Source: Actinomycetales bacterium
Lineage (GTDB): Bacteria > Actinomycetota > Actinomycetes > Mycobacteriales > Micromonosporaceae
Length of the DNA stretch: 53,811 nucleotides
Assembly: GCA_002919305.1 (NCBI GenBank)
Contig: PKFB01000048.1
Coordinates: forward strand, 1 to 53,811
Direction: 5' to 3'
A program made the translations under genes and the position numbers. How positions within the stretch are numbered: position 1 is the first letter of the stretch; each line of letters starts with the position of its first letter. The notes below the pieces were generated by a model. That model had not been told where the DNA came from, did no database searches, and saw only the letters and a list, made by a program, of their open reading frames with translations. Below, in pieces: positions 51,508-53,811 of the stretch.

Positions 51508-51943
51508 CGTCGCCTCCCCATTGGACCGATGACTTGAAGGTCTGCCTATATAAGTAACCATCAAATCGTACAGTAGGCAAGAAGTTGCTTTACCACCCCG
51601 GAAAACGGTCCTTCACGGGAGTACACCAGCCAAAACATGATGAACCGCCACCCGGGAATCAGTACTTTCGAATCATTCCAGATAACTTCTCATCGCAGCG
51701 CGAAAAATGATCATGAAGCTTTACGAGCTGAATCCCGCTCTCAGCTCGGCTTTTGCCTCGCGCGGCTTGTTCGTACACCTTCCCACTCCGCCGCCGACCT
51801 TGATTTCTGACCGTCTGTAACGGCGGATTTCTCTGGCCGCACGCCAGCGACACACCTGACCTTCAGGATCAACCGGATTTTCCGACGGATTAGCGAGCGA
51901 CATATCGCTAATCACACACACTCCGGCTGCATGATCATGATAC
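51508..51943. promoter_or_regulatory. lanA upstream region
   Basis: 436 bp, AT-richer than average, with no gene I can support. On the minus strand, TATATA about 45 bp before the lanA start could be a -10 element. At 51888-51896 and 51905-51913 lies a perfect inverted repeat GATTAGCGA / TCGCTAATC with an 8-base loop, 31 bp past the luxR stop. It may be an operator or the luxR terminator. Confidence 0.45.
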
Positions 51944-52981
51944 TCAGGCCACCGGAGTACCGACGTCCCTGACCAGGTCGTGACGGATGGCCCACAACGC
52001 CGCTTCGGTCCGCGACGCCGAGCGCGTCTTGCGCAGCAGATTGGACACGTGAACGGCGACGGTCCGAATTGAGATACCCAATGACCGAGCTACCTGCTTA
52101 TTTGACATGCCCGCCGCCAGACACCGCAGCACTTCGATCTCACGATCAGTCAAATCAACCGCCACCGGCGCAGATGAGCACGTGGCGGGCCGGAGGTGAT
52201 CCGGCAGCGGTTCTAAAAGCAACGCTTCGGGTCTCCGGTGCCGGGCGGTCGCCAACAGTTCATTCACCAGGTACGGATTTCCGCCAGTCCGCTCCCACAC
52301 CGCCCGGACCACCTTGGCGGACACCTCACCGCATCCGGCATAGGCGTGACGGAGCATCTCGGCCACATCAGCCCGCCCCAGAGGCGTCAGATGCTGCCGG
52401 ACCGCGCCAGGGGTCCCGGAGACCCGGGCCAGCGTCCGGGCCGCCAGTTGGGGCGCCACCGCGCTCCCCGGGGGCTGACTGGTGACTATCAACAGCACCG
52501 GCAGGTCGGGAGTACGGGCCAGCTCTCCAATCAGGTTGAGGCTGGCCGGATCGAGCGCATGCAGATCCTCGACGACCAGCACCGCCGGCCCGTCCCCCAC
52601 CAGGGCGCGGACGACGCGTACCGCCAAACGCAGCATCGCGGTGGGGGCGTACCGCTCCTGAGGCGCGTCAGGGCGCTGGGCCAGCCACGCTAACGCATCC
52701 GGCGGCCCTGGCAGATCGTTGAGATCCCGACCGCCGAGCACCGCGGCCAGCCAGTCATACGGCGCAGGGGAGTGCACCCGCGCGGTCCCGAATAACACGC
52801 TCGCCGGCCGTGGCGAGAACTCCTCCAGCGCCACAGCGACCAACAAGCTCTTGCCGACGCCGGCCTCGCCGGTGATCACGGCCGCACGGGATGCCGGGTT
52901 GTCGCTATTGGCGACAACGGACCAGACACGTACGAGCTCCGCCAACTGACGGGCGCGACCCACCATGGGACCCGGCATCAT
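51944..52981 (-). CDS. LuxR-family regulator with N-terminal AAA ATPase (short LAL type)
   Basis: 345 aa. Residues 1-200 are a P-loop ATPase: VGRARQLAELVRVW, Walker A GEAGVGKS, Walker B VLVVEDLHALD. The C-terminal LuxR helix-turn-helix is LTDREIEVLRCLAAGMSNKQVARSLGIS. LAL regulators are usually about 900 aa with TPRs; this one lacks the repeat region. It lies upstream of lanA on the same strand, so it is the likely activator of the lanthipeptide operon. It is divergent from the PP2C gene (63 bp between starts). Confidence 0.88.
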   Translation of the reverse strand: MMPGPMVGRARQLAELVRVWSVVANSDNPASRAAVITGEAGVGKSLLVAVALEEFSPRPASVLFGTARVHSPAPYDWLAAVLGGRDLNDLPGPPDALAWLAQRPDAPQERYAPTAMLRLAVRVVRALVGDGPAVLVVEDLHALDPASLNLIGELARTPDLPVLLIVTSQPPGSAVAPQLAARTLARVSGTPGAVRQHLTPLGRADVAEMLRHAYAGCGEVSAKVVRAVWERTGGNPYLVNELLATARHRRPEALLLEPLPDHLRPATCSSAPVAVDLTDREIEVLRCLAAGMSNKQVARSLGISIRTVAVHVSNLLRKTRSASRTEAALWAIRHDLVRDVGTPVA

Positions 52982-53044
52982 GGCCTAACGATACGCAGAA
53001 GTGCGTACAGACGCCCCGCTCTGCTTGTTGGCAGCCTGGATAGT

Positions 53045-53811
53045 ATGAGCCTCACACTACGCGCGGTGGCGATGACCGATATCGGCCGGATACGGCAAAA
53101 CAACGAAGATTCCATGTACGCCGGTTCCCAGCTGTTGGTGGTCGCTGACGGTATCGGCGGCGGACCCGCAGGGGAACTGGCCAGCGACATCGTCATCCGC
53201 GCGCTCTCCCCCTTGGAAGAGGCCTCTCACACCGATGAGGCCTCTGATCCGACCTCCGAGCTGTTGGCTGCCCTGGAGGTGGCCAACCGGGATATCCGGC
53301 AAGCGGTGGCGGAGGACCCCTCTCGTGCCGGTATGGGCACGACGGTCACTGCCATTCTGTTGGTATCTGACCGAATATTCCTGCTCCATGTAGGAGACTC
53401 CCGGGCTTACCTGCTCCGTGACGACGAACTGCAGCGCCTGACTCGAGACGACACCTTTGTCCAGGACTTGGTCGATCAGGGCCTGTTGACCGCGGAAGAG
53501 GCCCGTCACCATCCACGACGCTCACTGATCACCCGGGCCGTACACGGCAATTCGCAGATGAAAGTCACGTGTCGGGAGTTGGCGCCCCAGGTCGCTGACC
53601 GACTTCTGCTGTGCAGCGACGGCCTGTCCGACGTGGTCACCGACGAAACCATCGCGACGCTCCTGCGCTCCCATCCAGATCGAAAGGAGTGCGCGCGTCA
53701 GCTGGTGGATGCGGCGCTGGAGTCGGGTGGCCCGGACAACATCACGGTCGTGATCGCCGACGTGGTGGAGGTCGACGACTCGTCAACCACGGCAGAGACG
53801 GTGTCCCCGTC
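53045..53811 (+). CDS. PP2C-family serine/threonine protein phosphatase (3' partial)
   Basis: 255 residues visible from ATG 53045; the frame runs off the window. Metal-binding motifs of bacterial PP2C/PstP are present: TDIGRIRQNNEDS, LLVVADGIGGGPAGE, GMGTTVTAIL, LLHVGDSRAYLLR, LLLCSDGLSDVV and GGPDNITVVIADV. It dephosphorylates Ser/Thr kinase substrates in the cytosol. The missing C-terminus may include a membrane or forkhead partner region. Its neighbour on the left is the divergent LuxR gene. Confidence 0.93.
   Translation, partial: MSLTLRAVAMTDIGRIRQNNEDSMYAGSQLLVVADGIGGGPAGELASDIVIRALSPLEEASHTDEASDPTSELLAALEVANRDIRQAVAEDPSRAGMGTTVTAILLVSDRIFLLHVGDSRAYLLRDDELQRLTRDDTFVQDLVDQGLLTAEEARHHPRRSLITRAVHGNSQMKVTCRELAPQVADRLLLCSDGLSDVVTDETIATLLRSHPDRKECARQLVDAALESGGPDNITVVIADVVEVDDSSTTAETVSP

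Noticed and set aside
51659-51921. Overlapping small frames between lanA and luxR, considered as second precursors
   Set aside because: No leader/core pattern with Cys, no ribosome site, and no low-complexity leader similar to lanA.

Overview
The window is chromosomal DNA from a high-GC Gram-positive actinomycete. The evidence is a FasR-controlled FAS-II operon ending in an AccD6-like carboxyltransferase, a homodimeric aceE, the actinobacterial marker families DUF3052 and DUF3145, an F420-type luciferase-like oxidoreductase, a c-di-AMP (ydaO-type) riboswitch in front of a secreted cell-wall-type protein, a CBM2 cellulose-binding module, and a class II lanthipeptide cluster. GTG starts and 4-bp ATGA overlaps are common. 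A filamentous saprophyte of the Streptosporangiales/Nocardiopsaceae/Streptomyces kind would fit, but the species cannot be named from sequence reading alone.

Layout. 1-6.1 kb is accessory: the C-terminal part of a STAND/WD40 protein, a Tat-exported bicovalent flavoprotein, DUF4180, an F420-type oxidoreductase, and an AT-richer patch where a start-less XRE regulator and an N-terminally short GNAT gene abut head to head. 6.2-13.1 kb is a PQQ island: a secreted quinoprotein dehydrogenase carrying a CBM2, an S33 peptidase, and divergently pqqA-pqqC-pqqDE(fused)-pqqB. Several perfect palindromes lie in its two control regions. 13.4-22.8 kb is mostly core: tRNA-Val, an AhpE-like peroxiredoxin, DUF3052, a fused E1 alpha/beta dehydrogenase with altered cofactor-site residues, aceE, a cation/proton antiporter and a PAP2 phosphatase. 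22.9-29.6 kb is fasR-fabD-fabH-acpP-fabF-accD with a perfect palindrome before fabD and a strong terminator after accD. FabD carries an extra C-terminal biotinyl/lipoyl-like fold.

29.7-44.7 kb holds a membrane-anchored GH3 (NagZ-like) hydrolase, DUF3145, small unknown proteins, a beta-carbonic anhydrase, a methyltransferase, a BNR-repeat protein, glpF-glpK, a secreted HNH nuclease, the riboswitch-controlled coiled-coil protein, GlgX and an excalibur-domain protein. 44.9-53 kb is a compact class II lanthipeptide locus read leftwards: LuxR/AAA regulator, 68-aa precursor with four cysteines, LanM, an ABC exporter that probably starts at CTG, and a bicovalent flavin oxidase. The window ends inside a PP2C phosphatase gene.

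Two systems stand out. The first is a self-contained PQQ module in which the cofactor genes neighbour an exported dehydrogenase built to bind cellulose; this suggests an extracellular quinoprotein for plant-polymer oxidation, perhaps feeding electrons to LPMOs. The second is the lanthipeptide locus with an unusual Cys-Cys C-terminus in the precursor and an adjacent BBE-type oxidase.
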